A DNA stretch of 64,000 nt from an uncultured Bacteroidales bacterium (GTDB taxonomy: Bacteria; Bacteroidota; Bacteroidia; Bacteroidales; UBA3824). The notes beneath the pieces were generated by a model. The model was given only the letters and a program-made list of their open reading frames with translations, did no database searches and was not told where the DNA came from. Below, in pieces: positions 18,928-28,440 of this stretch. The DNA lies in the NCBI GenBank assembly GCA_905234655.1, contig CAJOJG010000017.1, forward strand, positions 38,762-102,761, written 5' to 3'. A program made the position numbers and the translations under genes. Numbering within the stretch: the first letter of the stretch is position 1; each line of letters starts with the position of its first letter.

Positions 18928-19968
18928 TTGAAAATCATCGACGACATAAAAGGGCGCACAATCTTAGTCGCGCCATTGGACTGGGGACTTGGCCACGCGG
19001 CACGGTCTGTGCCAGTCATCAAAAGGCTCAGCCTCAACAACAAAATCATCGTCGCATGCGGCCCCGGCGCAGAAAAATTCCTGCGACAAGAACTCCCGTC
19101 GACCATAATCATAACCATCGACGACTGGAATATCCACTACCCCAAACACCGCATTAACATCTTCACAATCCTCGGCTGGATTCCCGTAGTACTGCGCAAC
19201 TCGATTAACGAACACCGCCGCATAAAGGAAGCCATACGCCGGCACGACATCGACTGCATCATATCCGACAACCGCTACGGCCTGTCATTCAGGCACATGG
19301 AATGTTACATCATAACCCACCAAGTCTACCCCAAAATGCCACGCGGACTCTCATGGCTCGAAGACATCGGCGGATGGATGTTCAAGAAATACCTCACGAA
19401 ATTCCGCAAAGTGCTAATCCCCGACTTTGAGGACGGCGAAAGCCTGTCAGGGAAACTGGCAGCCGACCGGGCACTTCCGACCGACCGGTTTGTCAGAATC
19501 GGGATTTTGTCACGCTTCCATAAATCCAACTCCACCGCCACTGCCCCACTCCACGATGTCATGGTCTTGATGTCCGGGCAGGAAAACCAACGCACAGTAC
19601 TCGAAAACATCCTCATAGCCGCACTCGCCGACTGCGGAAAAAAGACACTGTTCGTCCGTGGCGTATCCCCCGACCGCCCCACCCTGCCAGACACCTCAAA
19701 CATCACATTCCACAACATTCTGAGCGGCAACGACTTGCTAAATGCACTGAACTCATCGTCCACGGTAATATGCCGCGCCGGATACAGCACGCTGTGCGAC
19801 ATCGTGGCACTCGACAAAAAAGCCATCATCATCCCGACGCCCGGGCAGACCGAACAGGAATACCTCGCAGAAAGGCTTGACGGAAAGTTTGGATTCAGGA
19901 GCATATCGCAAAACGCCACACACTTCGCCACCAAAATTCGCGAATTATTAGACCAAGAACCAAAATAA
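18928..19968 (+). CDS. Glycosyltransferase (Glyco_trans_1_3 / MurG-like)
   Basis: ILVAPLDWGLGHAARSVPVIKRL and VICRAGYSTLCDIVALDKKAIIIPTPGQTEQEYLAERL; TTG start. Confidence 0.7.
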   Translation: MKIIDDIKGRTILVAPLDWGLGHAARSVPVIKRLSLNNKIIVACGPGAEKFLRQELPSTIIITIDDWNIHYPKHRINIFTILGWIPVVLRNSINEHRRIKEAIRRHDIDCIISDNRYGLSFRHMECYIITHQVYPKMPRGLSWLEDIGGWMFKKYLTKFRKVLIPDFEDGESLSGKLAADRALPTDRFVRIGILSRFHKSNSTATAPLHDVMVLMSGQENQRTVLENILIAALADCGKKTLFVRGVSPDRPTLPDTSNITFHNILSGNDLLNALNSSSTVICRAGYSTLCDIVALDKKAIIIPTPGQTEQEYLAERLDGKFGFRSISQNATHFATKIRELLDQEPK

Positions 19969-20023
19969 ATTTGCATCGGTGGAGATAATTGAATACCTTT
20001 GCGGTCAAAAGGATATAAACACG

Positions 20024-20605
20024 ATGATAAACATAGCAATCTTCGTCTCCGGCGGCGGCACAAACTGCGAAAGCATCATCCGCCATTTCAAAGGGAGCGA
20101 CAAATACAACACAGCACTCGTAGTAAGTAACAAACCCGACGCATACGCCCTTGTACGCGCCAAAAACCACAATGTACCTTCCGTCGTAACTCCAAAATCC
20201 ATCCTCAACAATCCGAAGGAGTTCATGCCACTGATGACAAAATACGGCATCCAGTTCATCGTATTGGCGGGCTTTCTGCCGATTGTGCCGGACTACCTCA
20301 TCGACGCATACCCAAACCGCATCATCAACATCCACCCCGCCCTGCTCCCCAAATACGGCGGTAAAGGAATGTGGGGACACCATGTCCACGAGGCCGTCAA
20401 AGCCGCCGGAGAGACCGAGACCGGCATGACCGTCCACTACGTGTCGCCGGTATGCGACGGCGGCGAAATCATATTCCGCCACACATGCGCCATATCGCCC
20501 GACGACACCGCCGACGACATCGCCGAAAAGGAACACGCCCTCGAAATGGAACATTACGCCAAAGACGTAGAAACCATACTGGAAAAGACATTCCACGGAC
20601 TATAA
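20024..20605 (+). CDS. purN: Phosphoribosylglycinamide formyltransferase
   Basis: MINIAIFVSGGGTNCESII...NIHPALLPKYGGKGMWGHHVHEAV...GMTVHYV. Confidence 0.9.
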   Translation: MINIAIFVSGGGTNCESIIRHFKGSDKYNTALVVSNKPDAYALVRAKNHNVPSVVTPKSILNNPKEFMPLMTKYGIQFIVLAGFLPIVPDYLIDAYPNRIINIHPALLPKYGGKGMWGHHVHEAVKAAGETETGMTVHYVSPVCDGGEIIFRHTCAISPDDTADDIAEKEHALEMEHYAKDVETILEKTFHGL

Positions 20606-20623
20606 AAATTTTTGAACATATAC

Positions 20624-21268
20624 ATGCAAAGTAAACCTATGCCGAAACCTTTACTTATTGCCATGTGGCTAATATGCAACATTCACATTTGCAAAGCGCA
20701 ACATGAATTTGACAACCTGGCATTAAGTAAAGTTTTCACACTCAGGAAAATACCTTTACATCTCAAAGGGCACTGAACACGATTTTTTTATATCCCGCTT
20801 TAAAGTCGCTGACCTTAATAAAGGCAACGTCGAATCGGAAGACACAATTTACGCAGAAAGGCTCGAATTATACATTTTACGACCGAACACATCTGTCCAA
20901 GATAGAACAGCCCGACTCAGACCACCCTGTCTTTATACCAAAAGTCATCGAACTGCCACATAGCGTCGGATTTCAAATATTTCCACATTTCATACAGATT
21001 AAAACCGTAAGTTTTGATAGTTTTATATTTTATAGAATAAAAAACCGTAAGTTTTGATGGTTTTATATTTTATGGAATATAAAATTACAAGTTTAACACT
21101 TTTTGTGTTTTATAAAAGATAATAAAGCGCGAATTTGGCAACCTCGTGAATATCAACGACAATTACCCAAAATATGTAATTTCCACCACGCCGCTCGTTA
21201 CATCAAGCGACTACAATGGAATCAAACACCTCGGGCTTAGGAAATTTTTGACGGACGGTTTGTCGTAA
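20624..21268 (+). pseudogene. Fragmented secreted-protein pseudogene interrupted by a tandem repeat
   Basis: Signal-peptide ORF MQSKPMPKPLLIAMWLICNIHICKAQHEFDNLAL... (20624-20776), shifted-frame GSNYTFYDRTHLSKIEQPDSDHPVFIPKVIELPHSVGFQIFPHFIQ, then REFGNLVNINDNYPKYVISTTPLVTSSDYNGIKHLGLRKF. Confidence 0.55.
21001..21120. repeat. Tandem repeat, three 40-bp units, third degenerate
   Basis: AAAACCGTAAGTTTTGAT[A/G]GTTTTATATTTTAT[A/G]GAAT at 21001 and 21041; diverged copy at 21081. Confidence 0.85.
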
Positions 21269-21799
21269 CAATCCCCCGCACACCACGCAGTCCATCCTAA
21301 CGTCGTGCGGCTCGCTCGGTATCTCGTCAAAAAACTGGAACGGAAAGCACACGCCGATTTTGTAAGCGTTCCTCAGCCTCGGCAACAGCCTGTCGTAATA
21401 GCCTTTGCCGCGTCCGAGCCTGTGTCCGGCTTTATCAAACGCCATGCCAGGCACAACCACAAAATCAACAGCGTCATAATCTGTGAACATCTCGCCCACC
21501 GGCTCCAAAATCCCAAACGCACCCTTCTCGAGGCTGTCAAAGCCGTCAAAAATTCGCAGTTCCAAATCATCGCCGACGACCTTCGGCAGCAGCACCTTGT
21601 GGTCGTCCCAATTAACAAACAGCGACTCGTCCAGCCACACCTCGTCTGCCAGCGGACAATATAGGAGAACGACCTTTGCCGAAAAAAACTTCATCCCAAG
21701 CAGTTGTGCCACAACACGATCCGACATTTCCGCCAGTTCTCCATCAGAATATTTGCACTTCTCCATGCGGATATATTTCCGCAGTTCGTTTTTAGTCAT
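21203..21799 (-). CDS. 5-formyltetrahydrofolate cyclo-ligase
   Basis: MTKNELRKYIR...VVPGMAFDKAGHRLGRGKGYYDRLLPRL; ATG at 21799. Confidence 0.85.
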   Translation of the reverse strand: MTKNELRKYIRMEKCKYSDGELAEMSDRVVAQLLGMKFFSAKVVLLYCPLADEVWLDESLFVNWDDHKVLLPKVVGDDLELRIFDGFDSLEKGAFGILEPVGEMFTDYDAVDFVVVPGMAFDKAGHRLGRGKGYYDRLLPRLRNAYKIGVCFPFQFFDEIPSEPHDVRMDCVVCGGLLRQTVRQKFPKPEVFDSIVVA

Positions 21800-21801
21800 A
21801 A

Positions 21802-21879
21802 TCAAATAAACCAGTTTTCGATTTTCAAGCCCGTTATTTCCGCTATATTACTGAAATCCTTGACATTGCGCGTAACATT
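21802..21879 (-). pseudogene. 3' remnant of a VapC-like PIN-domain toxin gene
   Basis: Minus-strand reading NVTRNVKDFSNIAEITGLKIENWFI* matches the PIN toxin C-terminal pattern (TRNVKDF...GL.I.N); in-frame TGA immediately upstream. Confidence 0.6.
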
Positions 21880-22002
21880 TCATAAAGAGTTATATTTCCT
21901 CCTAAAATTTTTCCACAAATTTACAAATTCTATCTCATAATCCAAAAAAAATCATTAAATTTGCCGCATTGTAAAAAATAATACCAAAAACGCAAAAGCA
22001 AA

Positions 22003-23334
22003 ATGTTTGAAAGTCTATCCGAAAAACTTGAACAATCGTTCAAGATGATTAAAGGCGAGGGCAAACTCACCGAAATCAACGTCGTCGAGGCGTTGAAGGA
22101 AGTGCGCAGGGCTTTGCTCGACGCCGACGTCAACTACAATATAGTCAAGGAGTTCACAAACAAGGTCAAGGAAAAAGCCTTAGGAACCCAGGTGCAGGGC
22201 GAATTGAAGCCTAACCAGCTGATGATAAAACTCGTCCACGACGAGCTCATCACGCTAATGGGAACATCCGAGACCGAAGTCAACCTCAAAGCCAACCCCG
22301 CCATAATCCTCATCGCAGGCCTCCAGGGTTCCGGCAAGACCACATTCTCCGGCAAGTTCGCCAACTTCATCAAGAAAAACAAAGGCAAGAAGCCATTGCT
22401 CGTGGCGGGCGACGTATACCGTCCGGCGGCAATCGAACAGCTGAAAGTACTCGCCGACCAAATCCAAGTGCCGGTATACACCGAGGACGGCAACAAGAAC
22501 CCCGTCAAAATCGCAAAAGCCGCCATCGACCAAGCGAAGAAAAACGGCAACGACGTTGTAATCATCGACACCGCCGGGCGCCTCGCCGTTGACGAGGAGA
22601 TGATGAACGAAATCTCAAACATCAAGAAAGAGACCAACCCGACGGAAATCCTATTTGTCGTCGACTCGATGACCGGACAGGACGCTGTCAACACCGCAAA
22701 AGCCTTCAACGAAAGGCTCAACTTCGACGGCGTGGTGCTCACAAAACTCGACGGCGACACACGCGGCGGCGCGGCCCTCAGCATCCGCTATACCGTCAAC
22801 AAGCCCATCAAATTCGTCTCCACAGGTGAAAAAATAGAAGCCCTCGACATCTTCTATCCATCGCGCATGGCAGACCGAATCCTCGGCATGGGCGACATCG
22901 TGTCACTCGCAGAACGTCTCCAACAGCAATACGACGAAGAAGCGGCGAAGAAACTTCAGAAGAAAATCCTCAAAGACCAGTTCAACTTCAACGACTTCCT
23001 CGCCCAAATCCAGCAAATCAAGAAGATGGGCAACCTCAAGGAACTCGCATCGATGATTCCTGGTGTCGGCAAGGCAATCAAAAACCTCGACATCTCCGAC
23101 GACGCATTCAAGGAAATAGAGGCCATCATCATGTCCATGACGCCATACGAGCGCGAAAACCCACAGATAATCAATGGCAGCCGCCGACGCAGGATAGCCG
23201 ACGGCTCGGGGTCAAACGTCGCCATCGTCAACCGCCTCCTCAAACAATTCGAGGAAACCCGCAAACTCATGAAAATGATGTCCGGCGGCGGCGCGCGCCG
23301 CATCGCCGGCATGATGCAAAAAATGAAACGATAA
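22003..23334 (+). CDS. ffh: Signal recognition particle protein Ffh
   Basis: 443 aa; GLQGSGKTTFSGKFA, DTAGRLAVDEEMM, TKLDGDTRGGAAL and a Met-rich C-terminal domain. Confidence 0.97.
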   Translation: MFESLSEKLEQSFKMIKGEGKLTEINVVEALKEVRRALLDADVNYNIVKEFTNKVKEKALGTQVQGELKPNQLMIKLVHDELITLMGTSETEVNLKANPAIILIAGLQGSGKTTFSGKFANFIKKNKGKKPLLVAGDVYRPAAIEQLKVLADQIQVPVYTEDGNKNPVKIAKAAIDQAKKNGNDVVIIDTAGRLAVDEEMMNEISNIKKETNPTEILFVVDSMTGQDAVNTAKAFNERLNFDGVVLTKLDGDTRGGAALSIRYTVNKPIKFVSTGEKIEALDIFYPSRMADRILGMGDIVSLAERLQQQYDEEAAKKLQKKILKDQFNFNDFLAQIQQIKKMGNLKELASMIPGVGKAIKNLDISDDAFKEIEAIIMSMTPYERENPQIINGSRRRRIADGSGSNVAIVNRLLKQFEETRKLMKMMSGGGARRIAGMMQKMKR

Positions 23335-23347
23335 TTTTTCTTTTTTA

Positions 23348-23478
23348 AACGAGAATAAAAACGAATTTAAATGAATTAAAACGAATTTAATTTACGGAAA
23401 AATTCGTTTTAATTCGTTCTAATTCGTTTAATTTGTGTGAAAAATTACGGAATAATTCGTTTTAATTTGTATTTAAAA
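23348..23478. repeat. Iterated-word inverted repeat between ffh and folD
   Basis: ACGAATT twice on the left, AATTCGT four times on the right; GAATTAAAACGAATTT pairs with AAATTCGTTTTAATTC. Confidence 0.75.
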
Positions 23479-23495
23479 ATTATTAATGCAAATAA

Positions 23496-24362
23496 ATGGA
23501 ACTGATAGACGGAAAGAAGACCTCGGCGGAGATTAAGCAAGAAATCGCCGCTGAAGTTAAAAACATAATCGCCAACGGCGGACGCGCGCCGCACCTCGCA
23601 GCAGTACTCGTGGGACACGACGGCGGCAGCGAGACATACGTGGCGCACAAAATAAAATCGTGCGAAGAAGTGGGATTCAAGTCAACACTCATACGCTACG
23701 AGGCGGACGTGACCGAAGACGAACTCCTCAAGGCTGTTGACCGCCTCAACAACGACAACGACGTCGACGGCTTTATCGTCCAACTCCCACTGCCAAAGCA
23801 CATCGACGAGCAGAAAGTAATCGAAGCCATAGACCCAAAGAAGGACGTCGACGGCTTCCATCCCACAAACCTCGGACGACTTGTAGCCGGACTCGACACC
23901 TTTGTATCGGCGACGCCCTCCGGCATCGTCGATTTGCTCAAACGCTACAACATCCCCACCGCAGGCAAACACTGCGTAATCATCGGCCGCAGCAACATTG
24001 TCGGCCGTCCGCTCAGCATCCTGATGAGCCAAAAGGGCATCGACGCGACCGTCACCGTATGCCACTCGCGCACCGAAAACCTCAAGGAAATAGCGCGCAC
24101 CGCAGACATCCTCGTCGCTGCCATCGGCAAACCCGGCTTCGTGACCGCCGACATGGTAAAGCCCGGCGCGGCAGTCATCGACGTCGGCACAACCCGCGTC
24201 AAGAGCGACCAGACCAAGTCGGGCTGGAAACTCAAAGGCGACGTTGACTTCGACACCGTGTCGCCCCTGTGCTCCTACATAACCCCCGTCCCCGGCGGCG
24301 TAGGCCCGATGACGATATGCTCGTTGCTTAAAAATACTCTGAAAGCAGGGAAACAAAGATAA
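23496..24362 (+). CDS. folD: Methylenetetrahydrofolate dehydrogenase / cyclohydrolase
   Basis: 288 aa; [67 protein letters not shown]. Confidence 0.97.
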   Translation: MELIDGKKTSAEIKQEIAAEVKNIIANGGRAPHLAAVLVGHDGGSETYVAHKIKSCEEVGFKSTLIRYEADVTEDELLKAVDRLNNDNDVDGFIVQLPLPKHIDEQKVIEAIDPKKDVDGFHPTNLGRLVAGLDTFVSATPSGIVDLLKRYNIPTAGKHCVIIGRSNIVGRPLSILMSQKGIDATVTVCHSRTENLKEIARTADILVAAIGKPGFVTADMVKPGAAVIDVGTTRVKSDQTKSGWKLKGDVDFDTVSPLCSYITPVPGGVGPMTICSLLKNTLKAGKQR

Positions 24363-24370
24363 AAAAATGA

Positions 24371-24423
24371 GGTTGTCCAAAAAGGGATTGTGAAAACGTC
24401 TTTTTGGACAATCCAATTTTTCA
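24371..24423. terminator. Hairpin terminator after folD
   Basis: GGTTGTCCAAAAAG...CTTTTTGGACAATCC followed by AATTTTT. Confidence 0.75.
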
Positions 24424-24433
24424 TTTTCGCGAA

Positions 24434-24937
24434 CTAATACTTTCCGTGGGTATTAGTCTTTTCGTGGATTATCTCCTCACGGTTATAGATGATAGTCTTT
24501 TCACGCTGGTTAATGAGCGCATCTACAGAGCCTTGCATATTGTCGAGCTGGGACTTTGTGCGGCGGATACCCTTTTCCATCGCGTCGCGGATTTCTTCGA
24601 GGCTTACCTTTTCTTCTTCAAGTTCATGGAACATGCGCTCGAGCTCAATAGTGTTGTTTATGGTCTCGGCGAGCTTAAGGCTCATTTCCTGAAGTTTCTT
24701 TTCAAGGTTTGAGTTTGCGATGGTCTGTAGATAATAATTCTGCTTGGATTCCTCAAGCTCCTTGAGGTGACGGCCCACTACAGCATCGTGCCTGTACCTG
24801 TCATACACTAACCATCCCATCGCCAATAGCAGCAATAGTATCAATGCAACAACGGCGATAAAAATCCACGCTTTTGTATTTGGCGTCATCTCGCCATAGC
24901 GTCGGTCAATCTTCTTGGATAATGTATACAGGCTCAT
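24434..24937 (-). CDS. Single-TM coiled-coil protein
   Basis: AWIFIAVVALILLLLLAMGWLVY TM segment, then a long coiled coil. Confidence 0.6.
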   Translation of the reverse strand: MSLYTLSKKIDRRYGEMTPNTKAWIFIAVVALILLLLLAMGWLVYDRYRHDAVVGRHLKELEESKQNYYLQTIANSNLEKKLQEMSLKLAETINNTIELERMFHELEEEKVSLEEIRDAMEKGIRRTKSQLDNMQGSVDALINQREKTIIYNREEIIHEKTNTHGKY

Positions 24938-24987
24938 ATCAATAAATCAATAAATCAATAAATAAATCAACAAATCAACAAATCAAA

Positions 24988-25023
24988 AGCAAGCCCCGCA
25001 ATTTCTTGATTGCAAGGCTTGCT
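24988..25023 (-). terminator. Hairpin after the pspA-like gene
   Basis: AGCAAGCC...GGCTTGCT with inner stem GCAAT/ATTGC. Confidence 0.6.
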
Positions 25024-25048
25024 AAAATTATGAAATTTCAGGATTATG

Positions 25049-25903
25049 CTACTCCAAAGGCGCCTGGTCGGCCTGCTGCATCGGGCGGTCGGCGGATGCG
25101 GTCTGCTGTGAAGCCGCCATTTCCCTCTTCAGCTGGTCGAGGTCGGAGGCTATCGCGTCGCCGACAGTCTTTGCGTCTTCGACGTTGCCGCTGGCGATGG
25201 CTTTCGTCTCCTGCATTTTTGCTTTGAGGGCGAGGAGTTCGCTCTGTGCCTCCACACCGCCACCGAGAGCCTGGTACGCGCTGTCGATGTCGGCAGAGCC
25301 GGACGATGCGGCGATTTCGAGGTACGAGTCGGCGAGTGCCTCCTGCTCGTTCACCTTCTCCTTCATCTTCTCAAGCATCGCTATGGTGTCCGTGGAATCG
25401 ATTCCGGCAAGCTGCTTGTTCACATTCGCAGTGGCTTCGCTGACCTTTGCGCGCGCCTTGAGCATCTTGGCCTCGTTCTTCCACTTGTCGATATTGGACT
25501 TCAGGGTCTTGATAGTGTCCTCGAACTTAGTCACCTGCGCCTGGAGCCTGTTGTAGTTGGACTCCAAGACCGGCAGGTCGCGGCTGCGCTGGCTCTTCTT
25601 CTCGAGGCATTGCGTAGCGAGACGGTCGGCCTCGGCCTGCGGCATCTTTCCCTGCTCGGCGGCCTGCACAAATGTCATCGCCTTGTTCTGGTAGTCGGTG
25701 ATGTCCTGGCGCGCCTTCTCGAGGTCGTTCTTTGCCGTTATGCAGCTCGCCTTTACCGATGCGAGAGCCTTGATGCTCTTCTCGAGGTCGGCCTCAAGGT
25801 CTTTTATGCCCTGGTCGGTCATCTTGATAGGGTCTTCGAGGGTGTCCATGGCGTTGTTGACCTCGGACTTGCCCCATCTGAATAATCTTTGAAAAAATCC
25901 CAT
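25049..25903 (-). CDS. PspA/IM30 family protein
   Basis: MGFFQRLFRWGKSEVNNAMDTLEDPIKMTDQGIKDLEADLEKSIKALASVKA..., coiled-coil PspA pattern. Confidence 0.88.
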   Translation of the reverse strand: MGFFQRLFRWGKSEVNNAMDTLEDPIKMTDQGIKDLEADLEKSIKALASVKASCITAKNDLEKARQDITDYQNKAMTFVQAAEQGKMPQAEADRLATQCLEKKSQRSRDLPVLESNYNRLQAQVTKFEDTIKTLKSNIDKWKNEAKMLKARAKVSEATANVNKQLAGIDSTDTIAMLEKMKEKVNEQEALADSYLEIAASSGSADIDSAYQALGGGVEAQSELLALKAKMQETKAIASGNVEDAKTVGDAIASDLDQLKREMAASQQTASADRPMQQADQAPLE

Positions 25904-25979
25904 AGTATTTGTATTTTATTTTTATTAATTTTGTCAGGTCAAATATAAAGTAAAATTTTTTTCTAATCAAATTTTTTTT

Positions 25980-26600
25980 ATGTCTTTTTTTGGTCAAAAC
26001 ATAAGATTTTTGCGCAACCGCCAACAGATGAGCCAGGCGGCTTTCGCGCAACTGTTTGGTCTTACGCGCGCTACGCTCGGCGCATACGAGGAGGAACGCG
26101 CCGAGCCGAGGGTGGAACTGTTTGTTAAAATTGCCAAACATTTCGGAATCTCGCTCGAAGATTTGCTGTGCAAGAGCCTTACGGGCGACGAAGTGGCTGC
26201 CTCCGAGGGAAAGGATTACGACATTCCTTTTATAAAAGCAAACGAGGCTGCGGCGTATATCGAGGCTGTGGCGGGTGGAGATAGTTACGCCTGCCATGAC
26301 CACATCTCGATTCCAGGCATAGACAGCGGCACGATTGCTTTTGAATATGGGAATAATATCCTGATTGTCAAGGACAAACGCAACACAGGCGGATTGTTTG
26401 AACCCAACAAAGGCAAATATTTCCTGCTCCTCAAACGGCGCGGACTTTCCATCGCCGCCGCCAACGGAATCGCCACGGACGCACTGCGAATATACGAAAT
26501 CGCTTATATCATAAAGTGTTATGACGGCGACGACCACACTCCAATCATGCTCGACTCTATATGCAATAGGCTTGGGAAGATTGAAGACAGGCTTCCGTAA
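25980..26600 (+). CDS. XRE-family regulator with a C-terminal S24/LexA-like region
   Basis: IRFLRNRQQMSQAAFAQLFGLTRATLGAYEEERAEPRVELFVKIAKHFGISLEDLL HTH. Confidence 0.75.
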   Translation: MSFFGQNIRFLRNRQQMSQAAFAQLFGLTRATLGAYEEERAEPRVELFVKIAKHFGISLEDLLCKSLTGDEVAASEGKDYDIPFIKANEAAAYIEAVAGGDSYACHDHISIPGIDSGTIAFEYGNNILIVKDKRNTGGLFEPNKGKYFLLLKRRGLSIAAANGIATDALRIYEIAYIIKCYDGDDHTPIMLDSICNRLGKIEDRLP

Positions 26601-27614
26601 CTATGCGGTGTACAACAGGTTACACCCACGGACACTGGCATCGTCAAACCGCCCGAGGACTTTGAACGAGCCGTCGGCATACCTGACGCCGATGTCGCCA
26701 ATCTCCAAAAATGCGCACGAATAGATATTGGCAAGGTCGATGACATTAATCCCACCGGCTGCGCCGTCAGGGACATACTTGAACGGGTCGTTCTGCTCAC
26801 GGACAATGACACGCATCGTCGCGCTTGGACGGTAAATCCCATGCCCGTCAGAATACGCCTGCGAGAGCATTTCGGTCATGCCATACTCCGAATGAACCGC
26901 ACTTATATTAAGGCGGCCGCACAATATCTCATGGACTTCGTCGCGGACGAGTTCCTTTCGGCGGCCTTTCATTCCGCCGGTTTCCATTACCATAAGCCCG
27001 TCGCCATAGTCTCCGGCGTACCGTTCCGCAAAATCCAAGAGCGCGAATGTCACGCCGATAAGCAAAACTTTTTCGCCGTTGCCGAGTAGCGACCTGAGCC
27101 TTTGGGACAATGCCTCGAAGTCATAAAGGTAAAAGCCACCGTCCTTGCCGGAAGATTCGATGAGTTTTTCAGCCATTGTCACGAGCGACGAGCCTGTGCG
27201 CTCCAAGTATGCCGGTAACAATGCCAAAACCGTATAACCGGACGGCGCGCCATAAAACTGCTCAAAACATTTAAGCAGATTCTTGTAATACAGTTCAACG
27301 TCCTTGACGAAATGTCGGCTCGTGCTCTTGCCAGTAGTGCCACTGCTCGTGAACACGACATTTTCTACAAAATCGGTCGTTTTAATTTCATAATCCTTAA
27401 AAAATCCGACCGGCATGTACACAATATCTTCCATAGAAGCCGCACGGCGATCCCGCCCGAGGTATTGGAGATACCGCCGGTAAACTGGATTGTTCATCCG
27501 CTGAAATTCGTTGAGTTCCAATGCGATACGGTCAAAATCTTCGCCATCGTGGCTCCCGATGCAAAAAATTTTTTCCTCAAAATATTTTCCGTCTATCTGT
27601 CCGAATGTTTCCAT
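26601..27614 (-). CDS. LuxE-like acyl-protein synthetase family protein
   Basis: MPVGFFKDYEIKTTDFVENVVFTSSGTTGKSTSRHFVKD and HSEYGMTEMLSQAYSDG resemble the LuxE/acyl-protein synthetase family. Confidence 0.7.
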   Translation of the reverse strand: METFGQIDGKYFEEKIFCIGSHDGEDFDRIALELNEFQRMNNPVYRRYLQYLGRDRRAASMEDIVYMPVGFFKDYEIKTTDFVENVVFTSSGTTGKSTSRHFVKDVELYYKNLLKCFEQFYGAPSGYTVLALLPAYLERTGSSLVTMAEKLIESSGKDGGFYLYDFEALSQRLRSLLGNGEKVLLIGVTFALLDFAERYAGDYGDGLMVMETGGMKGRRKELVRDEVHEILCGRLNISAVHSEYGMTEMLSQAYSDGHGIYRPSATMRVIVREQNDPFKYVPDGAAGGINVIDLANIYSCAFLEIGDIGVRYADGSFKVLGRFDDASVRGCNLLYTA

Positions 27615-27880
27615 GCCACAAAATTATATAAAAAATCTGGTGTTTTTGATGTAATTTCATGTCATTTTGACAGTATTTTGTGCCTAATTTTCAGTCCAAA
27701 TGACAAGAAAAATGAAATCATATGCCATTTTGTCATAGAAAATCGTAAAAAATGGGCAAAATCGGGTTTGGCACTAAGATTGAAAACGTAATGGTGTACG
27801 GCGATTAAAAAAGCCGCACAAAACAAGCAAACAAAAAACAAAAACGAATAAAAAGAACTTTTTAAAAACAGGAGGTTATT

Positions 27881-28315
27881 ATGTTACACAGATTCTTAAA
27901 CAATGACGACATCGATTGGTTTGGCAACAACATGTTCCACACAGACCGCAACAGAATGTTCGGCGTACCGCCGGTCAACATCTCCGAGTCCGACAAGGGC
28001 TTCTCAATCGAGATGGCAGCCCCGGGCTACGAGAAGAAGGACTTCAAGGTCAGCGTCGACAAGAACCTGCTCACAATCTCGGTCGACAAGCTCGAAGACA
28101 ACACCCAGAACGCCGACGCAACGCAGGAGGAGAACCCCGCCAACCGCCACGTATACCGCCAGGAGTTCAAGTTCAACAGCTTCTCAAGGTCGTTCACTCT
28201 GCCCGACGGTGTCGATGGAACTAACATCACCGGCTCCTACGAGAACGGAATCCTCACGCTCGACATCCCCAAGGCCGCTGTCGTAGACACGAGGAAGACT
28301 GTGGAAATCAAATAG
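27881..28315 (+). CDS. Hsp20 / alpha-crystallin family small heat shock protein
   Basis: PPVNISESDKGFSIEMAAPGYEKKDFKVSVDKNLLTIS...FKFNSFSRSFTLPDGVD...YENGILTLDIPK. Confidence 0.93.
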   Translation: MLHRFLNNDDIDWFGNNMFHTDRNRMFGVPPVNISESDKGFSIEMAAPGYEKKDFKVSVDKNLLTISVDKLEDNTQNADATQEENPANRHVYRQEFKFNSFSRSFTLPDGVDGTNITGSYENGILTLDIPKAAVVDTRKTVEIK

Positions 28316-28340
28316 CCACGGCTATCTGAACCACATTCTT

Positions 28341-28374
28341 AAAAAGACGCACCATTTCCGGCGCGTCTTTTTTT
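28341..28374 (+). terminator. Rho-independent terminator after hsp20
   Basis: AAAAAGACGCaccatttccgGCGCGTCTTTTTTT. Confidence 0.85.
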
Positions 28375-28440
28375 GTAGTTTTTTTTGTAGCAAACGCAAA
28401 AAACATTATATTTGTTCTTTGAAATTTTGACCCAACGACC

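Noticed and set aside
21001-21120. CRISPR-like array
   Set aside because: Units are contiguous 40-bp tandem repeats with no spacers and no cas genes nearby.
23682-24416. Minus-strand 244-aa ORF opposite folD
   Set aside because: Shadow ORF; folD is unambiguous.
24938-24985. Repeated aaatcaat/aaatcaac units
   Set aside because: Short AT-rich microsatellite-like run; no evidence of function.
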